A DNA stretch of 64,000 nt from Mycolicibacterium litorale (GTDB lineage: Bacteria; Actinomycetota; Actinomycetes; Mycobacteriales; Mycobacteriaceae): the NCBI RefSeq assembly GCF_010731695.1, contig NZ_AP022586.1:3844001-3908000 (forward strand). The letters run 5' to 3'. Within the stretch, counting starts at the first letter, position 1, and the number at the start of each line of letters is the position of its first letter. The notes beneath the pieces are model-generated. The model had not been told where the DNA came from. It searched no databases and saw nothing but the letters and a program-made list of their open reading frames with translations. Position numbers and translations under genes: made by a program. Below are positions 51,190 to 58,934 of this stretch, piece after piece.

Positions 51190-51204
51190 AGACGGAGGGA
51201 TGCC

Positions 51205-51357
51205 ATGGGGTATCGAATCCAGGAAGCGCTGCTGAAGGCCTACGCCGTCTTCACCTCCTGCATGGACGCCGGACGGTCATGGCCGAGCTCCGCCGACGTG
51301 CATGAGGTCACTCGGAGGTCGAAACCGACGGGCGACCAACACGAAAGGGGTAAGTAA
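51205..51357 (+). CDS. Putative 50-residue leader-like ORF coupled to the next gene
   Basis: The ATG has GGAGG seven bases upstream. The 50-residue product is not hydrophobic and matches nothing I know. Its TAA overlaps the ATG of the secreted protein gene (TAATG), typical of translational coupling. It could be a real small protein, or a leader ORF controlling its neighbour. The frame continues upstream to 51103 without a comparable ribosome-binding site. Confidence 0.45.
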   Translation: MGYRIQEALLKAYAVFTSCMDAGRSWPSSADVHEVTRRSKPTGDQHERGK

Positions 51358-51605
51358 TGAACAAGTTCCGATTGACCACGATCGTCGCCGGTGGACTGGC
51401 CCCAGCCCTCCTCACCCTGGCTGCCCCCACTCAGGCCGCGCCCGCGGGCCCGAGCAACGCCCAGGACGTCATCAGCCAGCTCGACGACCGCGGATACCAG
51501 GTGCGCATCAATCACCACGGTGCGGTCAAGCCTCTCGATGAGTCACAGATCGTGTCCGTGCGGTACGACAACCACGACCGCGTCGTCTACGTCGACGTCC
51601 GCTGA
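51357..51605 (+). CDS. Small secreted protein (82 residues)
   Basis: The protein has a Sec signal peptide (TIVAGGLAPALLTLAAPTQAAP), and the mature part is about 55 residues. The mature sequence DVISQLDDRGYQVRINHHGAV...YVDVR resembles the short secreted-protein family seen in many mycobacteria, without assigned function. AAAGGGG lies six bases before the ATG. It is coupled to a short upstream ORF and preceded by a palindromic site. Confidence 0.8.
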   Translation: MNKFRLTTIVAGGLAPALLTLAAPTQAAPAGPSNAQDVISQLDDRGYQVRINHHGAVKPLDESQIVSVRYDNHDRVVYVDVR

Positions 51606-51611
51606 ACGCAG

Positions 51612-52598
51612 TTACCGTCGGGGGACGATCCCTACCGCGCCGGCGAAGGCCCGTAGTTCACGCTCGATGTGAGGGCCGCTCGGCTGGTAGACGAGTTCCG
51701 TGACGCCGGTCGCGGCATATCGGGTGGCGGCGCCGGCCACTTGGGCTGCGGTACCCGTCAATCCGATTGCGTCGCGGCACGTTACGAGCCGATCGAGGGG
51801 GACCCGCGGCCCGGGCTCGACCAGGTGTATCGCCAGATGACTCTCCCCTGCCGGTTGCGCATCGAGCGCGGTGCGCCACGCGTGTCCCCCCGGCAGTGCA
51901 TCGACAGCGGCAGCTCCCGAACGCTGATATATGGCGTGGTAGTGCAGTACCGCCGCAGCAGCGACGGCGCCGACCGCCCGTGGTGATGTCACCTCTTCTC
52001 CCTCGTCGAGCACCGTGCCGAAGACCAACTGCGCGCGCCAATTCCCACCGGTCGCCCCATCGGCAACGGGCGGCGCCACGGAGAAGAGTCCGTCGCCCAA
52101 TTCTGCGGCGACCCTGCGCCCCTTGGGTCCGTCAGCGGCCACCAGGATCGGCACGTCGATGGGACGCGGAGCGCCGAAGCCCGGCAACTGCATCATGCGC
52201 AGTTTCGCGCCTCGCCATTCGGCGGTTTCGCCGGCCAGCAGGGTGCGCAGGCACCGGATGTAATCGGCGACATGCTGCCACCGCATCGGCCGCTCCCCGA
52301 GGGCCAGCCGGCCGGTGAAGCCGGCGCCCACCGCGACCGCAACCCGTCCGGGGGCTTGTTCCACGAGTTCTGCAATCGCGGAGGCATTGACCATCGGGTG
52401 ACGCAGGCTAGGCACCAGGACGCCTGGGCCGATTCCGATGCGGGTGGTCTGCTCGGCGCACCGGCTGAGGACCATCCACACATCGGTGACGACGGCAGGC
52501 GACTCGTAAAGCCATGCGCGCTCGTACCCGAGCGATTCGGCCAACCGCACATGAGCCGGCGTACTCGACGCCGTGGCGAACGCACAAGAGATTTCCAT
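51612..52598 (-). CDS. LLM-class F420/FMN-dependent oxidoreductase
   Basis: The protein has 328 residues from the ATG at 52598, with a luciferase-like TIM-barrel pattern (RIGIGPGVLVPSLRHP, VAVAVGAGFTGRLALGE, PILVAADGPKGRRVAAELGDGLF). Mycobacterial members often use coenzyme F420. The upstream in-frame ATG at 52679 would add residues from the promoter and is less likely. It is divergent from a GMC oxidoreductase across 132 bp that hold repeated elements, so the two are probably regulated together. Substrate unknown. Confidence 0.9.
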   Translation of the reverse strand: MEISCAFATASSTPAHVRLAESLGYERAWLYESPAVVTDVWMVLSRCAEQTTRIGIGPGVLVPSLRHPMVNASAIAELVEQAPGRVAVAVGAGFTGRLALGERPMRWQHVADYIRCLRTLLAGETAEWRGAKLRMMQLPGFGAPRPIDVPILVAADGPKGRRVAAELGDGLFSVAPPVADGATGGNWRAQLVFGTVLDEGEEVTSPRAVGAVAAAAVLHYHAIYQRSGAAAVDALPGGHAWRTALDAQPAGESHLAIHLVEPGPRVPLDRLVTCRDAIGLTGTAAQVAGAATRYAATGVTELVYQPSGPHIERELRAFAGAVGIVPRR

Positions 52599-52646
52599 GC
52601 GAGTGATCCCCTCAGACGAACGATGGATTCTGTCGGCCGTTTCGTG

Positions 52647-52717
52647 CGTTATCAGTGGTACCACTCGGCATGCTACCAACGTAGCTACCGATGGTACTGT
52701 CTAATCGTTATCAGTGG
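52647..52717. promoter_or_regulatory. Divergent promoter with 12-bp direct repeat and palindrome
   Basis: CGTTATCAGTGG occurs at 52647-52658 and again at 52706-52717, 59 bp apart. The first copy overlaps a perfect palindrome AGTGGTACCACT (52654-52665). The gap separates the LLM and GMC oxidoreductase starts, so one regulator could control both. The TetR at 54250 is the nearest candidate. Confidence 0.6.
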
Positions 52718-52730
52718 AAACGGAGCGCGC

Positions 52731-54236
52731 ATGTCGCAAACGCAGGACTACGACTTCATCATCGTCGGTGCAGGCACAGCGGGTTCGGTACTCGCCGGCC
52801 GCCTCAGCGAGAACCCCGACGCCCGTGTGTTGCTCATCGAAGCCGGCAGCACGGTGCTGCCACCGGCGAGTGCGAGACCGCCGGAGTGGCACACGCTCAT
52901 GGGTGGACCGGCCGACGGCGGCTTTCTGACGACCGTGCAGGCCACCACGGGTAAGGCGGTCCATTTACCGCTCGGCCGCGGTATCGGCGGTTCGTCGGCG
53001 ATCAACGCGATGATGTTCGCCCGGGGGAACCGCGAGAGCTACGCCGACTGGCCCGCCGGTTGGCGCTTCGACAACCTGCTGCCCTACTTCAAGCGAAGTG
53101 AAACGGCGCGCAACGGCGACCCGGCGGTCCGCGGCGTCGACGGACCCCTCCACGTGGGTCCTGCCGATCCTCCGAACGATGTCCTCGCCGCAGGATTGGA
53201 GGCCGCCGTTCAATGCGGCTACCGGGCGGCGTCCGATATCAGCAGCGGCATCGAGACCGGCTTCGCTGCAGCAGATCTTGCGATTGTCGATGGGCGCCGT
53301 CAGAGCGCCGCGGACGCCTACCTGCTACCGGCACTGAACCGGCCGAACCTCGAGTTGATCTCCGATGCCGTGGTGCACCGGCTGATCCTCCTCAGCGGAC
53401 GCTGCGTCGGAGTCGAATTCCATGCCGCAGACGGGCATTCCACATCCATCCGCTACGGCAACGAGATCGTGCTGGCCGCAGGTGCGATCCGCTCACCGCA
53501 GCTCCTCATGGTGTCGGGGATCGGTCCGCGGGCTCATCTGCGTGACTTGGGTATCGACGTCCTCGAGCACCTGCCGGGAGTTGGATCGAATCTGCAGGAC
53601 CATCCCCTCAGCGGTCTCATCTGCCGTTCACCGCAACCGCTTCCGAAGCCTCGCTACAATCACGGTGAGGTGATGGGATTGATCGACACCTCCTCCTCCG
53701 ACGGTGGGGCGCCTGACTTGCAGATCGTCATGTCCGACACCGCCGCGGTAGTGGGACTCGACATGCCCGACTCCTATCTGATCGGTGTGTCGGCCATCCA
53801 ACCGCACAGCCGCGGCAGCGTCCGGTTGGCCACTGCGAACTTCGAGCAACCACCACTCGTCGACCCCAACTATCTGGGCGATGAACGAGACTGGAAGACC
53901 CTTCTCGAGGGCTTCCGCATCGCACGCGACATCAGTACCGCTCCCGCGTTCACCCCGTGGCTCGGCGAGGAACTGGCTCCCGGTCCGGACGTCGACAATG
54001 AAGGCTCGTTGCGCCAGTATCTGAGAGAGGCGCTCGGTACCTACTTCCACCCGGCAGGGACGTGCGCGATGGGCGACTCCGACGAGTCGGTCGTCGATGC
54101 GAAACTGCGGGTGCACGGCGTTCCCGGCCTTCGGATCGCCGACGCTTCGGTCATGCCGACGCTGCCGTCGAACAACCCCATGGCGACGGTGTACGGCATC
54201 GCCGAACGCGCCGCGGCGTTGATCCGCGGATCGTGA
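52731..54236 (+). CDS. GMC-family FAD oxidoreductase (choline dehydrogenase-like)
   Basis: The protein has 501 residues from the ATG at 52731, with GGAG about six bases upstream. The FAD motif is at the N-terminus (IIVGAGTAGSVLAGRLSE), with GMC signature 1 near 90 (GIGGSSAINAMMFARGN) and signature 2 (GAIRSPQLLMVSGIGP). The catalytic His lies in YFHPAGTC and Asn in LPSNNPMATVYG. It oxidises an alcohol group. The following TetR is tail to tail with it, 13 bp away. Substrate unknown. Confidence 0.92.
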   Translation: MSQTQDYDFIIVGAGTAGSVLAGRLSENPDARVLLIEAGSTVLPPASARPPEWHTLMGGPADGGFLTTVQATTGKAVHLPLGRGIGGSSAINAMMFARGNRESYADWPAGWRFDNLLPYFKRSETARNGDPAVRGVDGPLHVGPADPPNDVLAAGLEAAVQCGYRAASDISSGIETGFAAADLAIVDGRRQSAADAYLLPALNRPNLELISDAVVHRLILLSGRCVGVEFHAADGHSTSIRYGNEIVLAAGAIRSPQLLMVSGIGPRAHLRDLGIDVLEHLPGVGSNLQDHPLSGLICRSPQPLPKPRYNHGEVMGLIDTSSSDGGAPDLQIVMSDTAAVVGLDMPDSYLIGVSAIQPHSRGSVRLATANFEQPPLVDPNYLGDERDWKTLLEGFRIARDISTAPAFTPWLGEELAPGPDVDNEGSLRQYLREALGTYFHPAGTCAMGDSDESVVDAKLRVHGVPGLRIADASVMPTLPSNNPMATVYGIAERAAALIRGS

Positions 54237-54249
54237 AATCCTGTGTTGC

Positions 54250-54984
54250 TCAGGTGCTCTGATCCGCGAGTCGGCGCAGCCACTCGTTGAGCAGGGACCG
54301 CTCGGCGGAGGTCATCGGAAGGGCCTCCCCGCCGCGCAGCGCTTCGGCGAGCGCCACCGCACGCGCCGGGAGCTTGGTGTTGCGGGCCCGTGAACCCGAT
54401 TTGCGGTGCACGATCACCGACAACGCGTTCTCCCTCGCCAGCTCGGACAGCTCGAGATCCCGCTCGCCGGGCGGTTCCTGCAACAGAGACAGCGTGGTCC
54501 CCAGGCCGGCGGCGAAGATGTAGCGGGTGGCGCGGTCGACGCTCATGGAGAGCTTGCTCTGGTTCCCCAGTTCGGCGACCATGCCCTTGAGGAGGCTGAC
54601 CGTCTCCCGCTTGGCCGCGGCACCGAGCTCCCCAGGGGGGCGTGGCGCGGCGTAGGCGAGCACGTAGGCATCTGGATGCTGTAACCCGAAGTCTACGTGC
54701 AAGTCCCAGGTTTGCCGCAGTTGATCGATTGGGTCGGCGGCGGCGTCCAGGATCTGGATCTTTGCCTTGACGTACTCCTGGAGCAGATAGTGCGTCAGTG
54801 CGTCGAGCAGTCCGTCCTTATCTCCGAACCGCCGGTAGATGACCGGAGGTTGAACACCGGCGGCAGCAGCGACCGCCCTGGTGGACACCGCATCGACACC
54901 TCCTGACTCGAGGAGTTCCGCTGCCGCTCTCAGGAGGTTCTCGGCGGTACTCAGCCGCTGTCGGCCCTTCGGTCCGTCACCCAT
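54250..54984 (-). CDS. TetR-family regulator
   Basis: This 244-residue protein has an N-terminal HTH (RAAAELLESGGVDAVSTRAVAAAAGVQPPVIYRRFGDK) and a helical ligand domain. The ATG at 54984 directly abuts an imperfect palindrome (54985-54999), probably its own operator. It is convergent with the GMC gene and divergent from the histidine-kinase gene. It likely controls one or more of the surrounding oxidoreductases. Confidence 0.9.
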   Translation of the reverse strand: MGDGPKGRQRLSTAENLLRAAAELLESGGVDAVSTRAVAAAAGVQPPVIYRRFGDKDGLLDALTHYLLQEYVKAKIQILDAAADPIDQLRQTWDLHVDFGLQHPDAYVLAYAAPRPPGELGAAAKRETVSLLKGMVAELGNQSKLSMSVDRATRYIFAAGLGTTLSLLQEPPGERDLELSELARENALSVIVHRKSGSRARNTKLPARAVALAEALRGGEALPMTSAERSLLNEWLRRLADQST

Positions 54985-55078
54985 GTTTCCGACGATAACA
55001 AGTGACGGGCTCGCCGCGCGCGCCCACGATCCAAGTCAGTGTTTTCGCCGGTACTACCATTGCATTATCGTTGATACC
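54985..55078. promoter_or_regulatory. Divergent tetR/kinase promoter with two degenerate palindromes
   Basis: GTTTCCG-A-CGATAAC (54985-54999) and ATTATCG-T-TGATACC (55064-55078) match the perfect palindrome at 51175 in most positions. They lie at the two edges of the gap, next to each start codon. Confidence 0.45.
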
Positions 55079-55084
55079 GAGTTG

Positions 55085-56311
55085 ATGTCGACTCGTCACG
55101 ATTCAGCACACCGACAGAGAGGAAACCCCATCGAAGAAACCGAACGTCTGCACCGGCTCTGCGAACTGGCCGACACACAGGCCGCCTTGAAGCGTCTCGC
55201 CGTGCTGATCGCACGAAATGACTCTCCCACAGAGGTGTTCGCCGCGGTGACCAAGGAGATCCGGCGACGGTTCGGATCGGTGACCGCGCGGATGATCCGT
55301 TTCGAGAGCCACGGTACCGCCACGATCGTGGCTAACGAGGGCACCGCGGGTCCGCACGTCCGCGTCGGTGAGGAGTGGACGAACTTCCCGGAGCGCGGTC
55401 TCACCTGCACGGTATGGCGTACGGGGCGGCCGGCGCGGGTGGATGACTATCGCGAGGTCCCCGGCGGCGAGGTCTATCTGACTGAAGGTCTGCTCAGCGC
55501 GGTCGCGGTGCCGGTCTACGTCAGCGGCAGTCTCTGGGGTCTCATCGCGATCGGCTCGGGGACCGGTCCGCTTCCAGCCGATGCCGAGGAGCGACTCAGC
55601 GAGTTCACCGGCCTGACCGCCACCGCGATCGCCACTGCACAGAGCCGCGCCGAGCTCATCGCGTCGCGCGCGAGAATCGTCGCCGCAGCCGATGAGGCGC
55701 GTGAGCGCATCGAGCGGAATCTGCACGACGGCGCTCAACAGCAGCTCGTCACTCTCGCGCTGCGGATCGCGACATTGACCGAATGTCCTGACCTCACCAC
55801 GAGTGTGCGGGGGGAGTTGCAGACGGTGTTGTCCGATCTTCGGACTGTGCTCACAGAACTGCGGGAGATCGCGCGCGGAATCCACCCCGCGGTGCTGTCC
55901 GAGGCCGGTCTCGGACCCGCATTGCGGTCGCTCGCGTCCAGATCGGCGCTGCCCCTTCGGGTCCGGGTCGACGTTCCCGGGCGGTTGGCTGCGCCGGTCG
56001 AGGTCGGTGCTTACTATGTCGTCTCGGAGTCGCTCACCAACGCGGTCAAACTTGCGAGGGCGACGCACGCTGAGGTCTCGGCGGTGCTGGACAACGAGGT
56101 GCTGTGTGTCCACGTTGCCGATGACGGCATCGGTGGCGCCGTCTGCCGAGGAGGGTCTGGTCTGCTCGGTCTGCAGGACAGGGTCGAAGCCCTCGGCGGC
56201 CGGTTGCTGGTCGACAGCCCACTTGGCGGAGGAACGCGGATCCACTGCGAGATTCCGGCAGGAAAGCATGGCGCGGGCCGCGCTGAGCTCAGCGACTTTC
56301 CAGGTAGATGA
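55085..56311 (+). CDS. GAF-domain sensor histidine kinase (NarX/HisKA_3 type)
   Basis: The protein has 408 residues from the ATG at 55085, with no membrane helix. A GAF domain (about 35-190) is followed by HisKA_3 dimerisation with the phospho-acceptor H214 ([14 protein letters not shown]), then a HATPase domain ([36 protein letters not shown]). It is a cytoplasmic sensor, perhaps of a small molecule or redox state. The partner is very probably the NarL-type regulator on the opposite strand, whose 3' end overlaps this gene by 23 bp. Confidence 0.92.
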   Translation: MSTRHDSAHRQRGNPIEETERLHRLCELADTQAALKRLAVLIARNDSPTEVFAAVTKEIRRRFGSVTARMIRFESHGTATIVANEGTAGPHVRVGEEWTNFPERGLTCTVWRTGRPARVDDYREVPGGEVYLTEGLLSAVAVPVYVSGSLWGLIAIGSGTGPLPADAEERLSEFTGLTATAIATAQSRAELIASRARIVAAADEARERIERNLHDGAQQQLVTLALRIATLTECPDLTTSVRGELQTVLSDLRTVLTELREIARGIHPAVLSEAGLGPALRSLASRSALPLRVRVDVPGRLAAPVEVGAYYVVSESLTNAVKLARATHAEVSAVLDNEVLCVHVADDGIGGAVCRGGSGLLGLQDRVEALGGRLLVDSPLGGGTRIHCEIPAGKHGAGRAELSDFPGR

Positions 56312-56942
56312 TCACCGCCTGCACCCGCCGGTGCTGATCGCCGATGTCCGGTAAGTCCAGCTTGGCCAGCACGTTTCGGACGTGTTTCTCAACGGTGGCC
56401 TCGGCGAGGTAGAGGCGCCGGGCGATACCGGCATTCGACAGCCCTTCCGCCATCAGCACGAGTACCTCACGTTCGCGGCGGCTCAACCGCTCCAAGGGAT
56501 CACTTTGACGGGGCGTGTTCACCAACTCCTGCACGAAGACCGGGTCCAGCACGGATTCGCCGCCGGCGACCCGGTCGACCGCCTGGAGAAAGCCGGCCAC
56601 TTCCGTGACGCGGCTCTTCAGCAGATAGCCGATCGGTTTACCCTCGCGGAGAAGCTCTTTAGCGTGATGGACATCGACGTGTGCCGACAGCACCAGGATC
56701 GCGGTTCCCGGCATCTCCTGTTGGACGACCCGCGCCACGTCGATGCCGTCGGTGCGGTGATGGGGCGGCATACGGATGTCGAGCAATGCGAGATCAGGCT
56801 TCGTCTGCCGCACCAGGGCGAGCGCTTCGTCGGCGTCACCCGCTTGGCCCACCACCTCCAGCCCCGATCGAGCGAGCAGGCTGCACAGGCCCTCTCGCAG
56901 CAAGACCTCGTCTTCGGCCACGACCACCCGAATCCCGGACAC
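56289..56942 (-). CDS. NarL/LuxR-type response regulator
   Basis: This 217-residue protein has a receiver domain with acidic pocket E10/D11, phospho-acceptor D55 (LLDIRMPP), S86 and K109. A LuxR HTH covers about 153-210 ([43 protein letters not shown]). An insertion HHRTDG after the phospho-acceptor is common in this subfamily. It is convergent with, and overlaps, the kinase gene, an unusual layout for a two-component pair. Confidence 0.93.
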   Translation of the reverse strand: MSGIRVVVAEDEVLLREGLCSLLARSGLEVVGQAGDADEALALVRQTKPDLALLDIRMPPHHRTDGIDVARVVQQEMPGTAILVLSAHVDVHHAKELLREGKPIGYLLKSRVTEVAGFLQAVDRVAGGESVLDPVFVQELVNTPRQSDPLERLSRREREVLVLMAEGLSNAGIARRLYLAEATVEKHVRNVLAKLDLPDIGDQHRRVQAVIIYLESR

Positions 56943-57507
56943 CGATCCCTCCTGGCACGCCCCGCGGTGGTGGCGTCGTTACGGAACAACGGCTTTCGTC
57001 TACGGGCCGATTCCCGGTTTCACCGAATCCCGGTCAACCGTTTGAGGCAGTACTTCGCCACGGCCAGGGACGTCGCCAGGCCCACGAGAACTCCGAGGAT
57101 GAGTACGTCAACCATGCGATCGATGCGGTGACAGTCCAGTTCCGTCGAACCGGAGGTTCCGGCGATAGGCCGTACTCCAGGTGAGCCCCATGAGATGCAC
57201 TTCGATCACCGCGGCGATTTCGGGAGTATGTCGCTTCTGTCGGCGTGATGTCATTTTCATGCACTGGACCCTGCCGAATCGGGACGCCGTTGTCGGTGCC
57301 GCTAACCCCCAATTCCGGCGCGACGGCGTCCGGGCACCGGCGCTACCGGCTAGCCTCCGGGACCCCCTGCCAACCGGTAGTCGGCCTACCGGGCAGTGCC
57401 CAGTGGAGATGGTGGACAGCATCGACGACAGATCGTCGTCCGTCCAGGAAAGTCATGCTGCGAAGCGACCTGAAACGAACCGGTTCAACCAAGGCGAGGA
57501 GAACCCC
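56943..57507. other. Gap between the response regulator and the SDR gene
   Basis: Apart from a possible 31-codon ORF at 57020-57115 on the minus strand, I see no gene. It contains the promoters of the regulator (leftward) and SDR (rightward). Confidence 0.5.
57020..57115 (-). CDS. Possible 31-residue single-helix membrane peptide
   Basis: The ATG at 57115 opens a short frame giving a peptide that is almost entirely one membrane helix (VDVLILGVLVGLATSLAVA) with a basic end (KRLTGIR). No strong ribosome-binding site is visible. It precedes nothing obvious on its strand except the response regulator. It may be real, but cannot be proven from sequence alone. Confidence 0.3.
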   Translation of the reverse strand: MVDVLILGVLVGLATSLAVAKYCLKRLTGIR

Positions 57508-58272
57508 GTGAAGATCTCCGGAAACACCATCTTCATCCCCGGCTCCACCAGCGGCATCGGATTGGCGCTGGCACTAGCCCTGCACGCCAGGGGCAACACC
57601 GTCGTGATCGGTGGACGGCGCAGAGAGGAACTGGACAGGATCGCCACCGAGCACCCCGAGTTGGGTGCGGTCACCATAGACACCACCGACCCCGACAGCA
57701 TCCGGCGCGCCGCCGCCCAGGTACAAGCGGAGTATCCCGACCTCAACGTCCTCATCGCCATGGCCGGCATCATGCGGATGGAGGACTGGCACCATCCGGA
57801 CACGTTCCTCGACACCGCGACGACCACGGTCGAGACCAACCTGCTCGGACCGATTCGGCTGATCGCCGCGTTCATCGAGCACCTGCAGAAGCAGCCGGAC
57901 TCGACCATCGTCACCGTGTCCTCGGGGCTGGCGTTCGCGCCTCTGCAGGTCACTCCCACATACAACGCGTCCAAGGCGGCAATCCACATGCTCGGCGAAT
58001 CGATTCGGTTGCAGCTGGCGGACACGAGCGTCAAGGTCCTCGAACTGGTTCCACCTTCGGTGCGGACCGGGCTGATGCCTGGCCAGGAGACGAACGATGC
58101 CGCGATGCCGCTCGATGAGTTCGTCGCCGAGGTGATGGCGCTCATCGAAGCTGAGCCCGAGACCCACGAGATCCTCGTCGACCGCGTGAAATTCCTTCGC
58201 TACGGCGAGGCGCGCGGGGACTACGACGACGTCGTCGCACGGCTCAATGCTGCCGATCCGCACGGAAAGTGA
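57508..58272 (+). CDS. Short-chain dehydrogenase (DltE-like)
   Basis: The protein has 254 residues from the GTG at 57508, with GGAG six bases upstream. The cofactor motif is GSTSGIG (12-18) and catalytic residues are S139, Y152 and K156 (YNASK). The GGRR segment after the second strand favours NADP. The sequence pattern MKISGNTIFIPGSTSGIG is that of DltE-type SDRs. Eight bases after its stop a truncated SDR fragment begins, and then a cupin gene, all rightward. Confidence 0.92.
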   Translation: MKISGNTIFIPGSTSGIGLALALALHARGNTVVIGGRRREELDRIATEHPELGAVTIDTTDPDSIRRAAAQVQAEYPDLNVLIAMAGIMRMEDWHHPDTFLDTATTTVETNLLGPIRLIAAFIEHLQKQPDSTIVTVSSGLAFAPLQVTPTYNASKAAIHMLGESIRLQLADTSVKVLELVPPSVRTGLMPGQETNDAAMPLDEFVAEVMALIEAEPETHEILVDRVKFLRYGEARGDYDDVVARLNAADPHGK

Positions 58273-58280
58273 GTACGTCG

Positions 58281-58358
58281 ATGAGACAGGTCGTTCTGAT
58301 CAGCGGTGCCTCCAGTGGCTTCGGGTGGCTCGCCGGCGACGCGGTCATCGCACGGTGA
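58281..58358 (+). pseudogene. 25-codon stub of a second SDR gene
   Basis: The frame MRQVVLISGASSGFGWLAG... is the first beta-alpha unit of an SDR (cofactor motif GASSGFG), then stops. The remaining 220 or so residues expected are missing. Its TGA overlaps the GTG start of the cupin gene, as if a deletion joined the SDR N-terminus to the cupin start. The stub may still promote cupin translation by coupling. Confidence 0.7.
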
Positions 58359-58873
58359 GCGCGCACCCCTTCCTCACCCGGCTCACCGAAGGCACCGGAG
58401 GTGAGGTGCTGGACGTGCTCGGCCCCACAGTCGAATTCCTCAATCTGTCGCAGGGACAGTACAAACAGTTCTGCCTGATGCGCGGCGTGGTCCCGCCCGG
58501 CGTGACCGTGCCCCTGCACAGTCACGACGACGTCGAGGCGTTCTACATCGTGTCCGGTGCGCAGGAGGTCCTGGTGCCGGGTGCGCACGGGCTGGAGTGG
58601 CGAACCGCGCACGCCGGCGACTTCGTCCATGTCGCCGGCGGAGCGCTGCACGCCCACCGGAACATCGGCGACGAGGATGCCGTCGACCTGATCATCACCA
58701 CGCCGCGATTGGGCGCCTTCTTCCGCGAGATCGGTGTGCCCGTCGGTGACGTCGGAAGGTACACGCCGGCGCAGCGTTTGAGCCGGTTCGTCGAGACCGC
58801 ACTGCGTTACGGCATGCGGCTCGGCACGGCGGAGGAGAACGCGGCCGTCGGCATCGAGCTTCCGACACCCTGA
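58355..58873 (+). CDS. Cupin-domain protein
   Basis: The protein has 172 residues from the GTG at 58355. The cupin motif is complete: H.H (PLHSHDDVEAFYIVSG), a Glu, and a C-terminal His (GALHAHRN), fitting a metal site. It belongs to the rightward SDR group. Such proteins are isomerases, dioxygenases or simple binders; no substrate can be named. Confidence 0.87.
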   Translation: MSAHPFLTRLTEGTGGEVLDVLGPTVEFLNLSQGQYKQFCLMRGVVPPGVTVPLHSHDDVEAFYIVSGAQEVLVPGAHGLEWRTAHAGDFVHVAGGALHAHRNIGDEDAVDLIITTPRLGAFFREIGVPVGDVGRYTPAQRLSRFVETALRYGMRLGTAEENAAVGIELPTP

Positions 58874-58916
58874 TCGAGGCCGTGAGAACTCGAAGGTCCG
58901 CGTGGGAACTGTTGCA

Positions 58917-58934
58917 ACGCCTGTCGGCAGGCGT
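58917..58934. terminator. Small hairpin between convergent cupin and LuxR genes
   Basis: ACGCCTG, TCGG loop, CAGGCGT. The stem is 7 bp and there is no U-tract. It lies at the 3' ends of both genes and is the only stem in the 60-bp gap. Confidence 0.5.
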
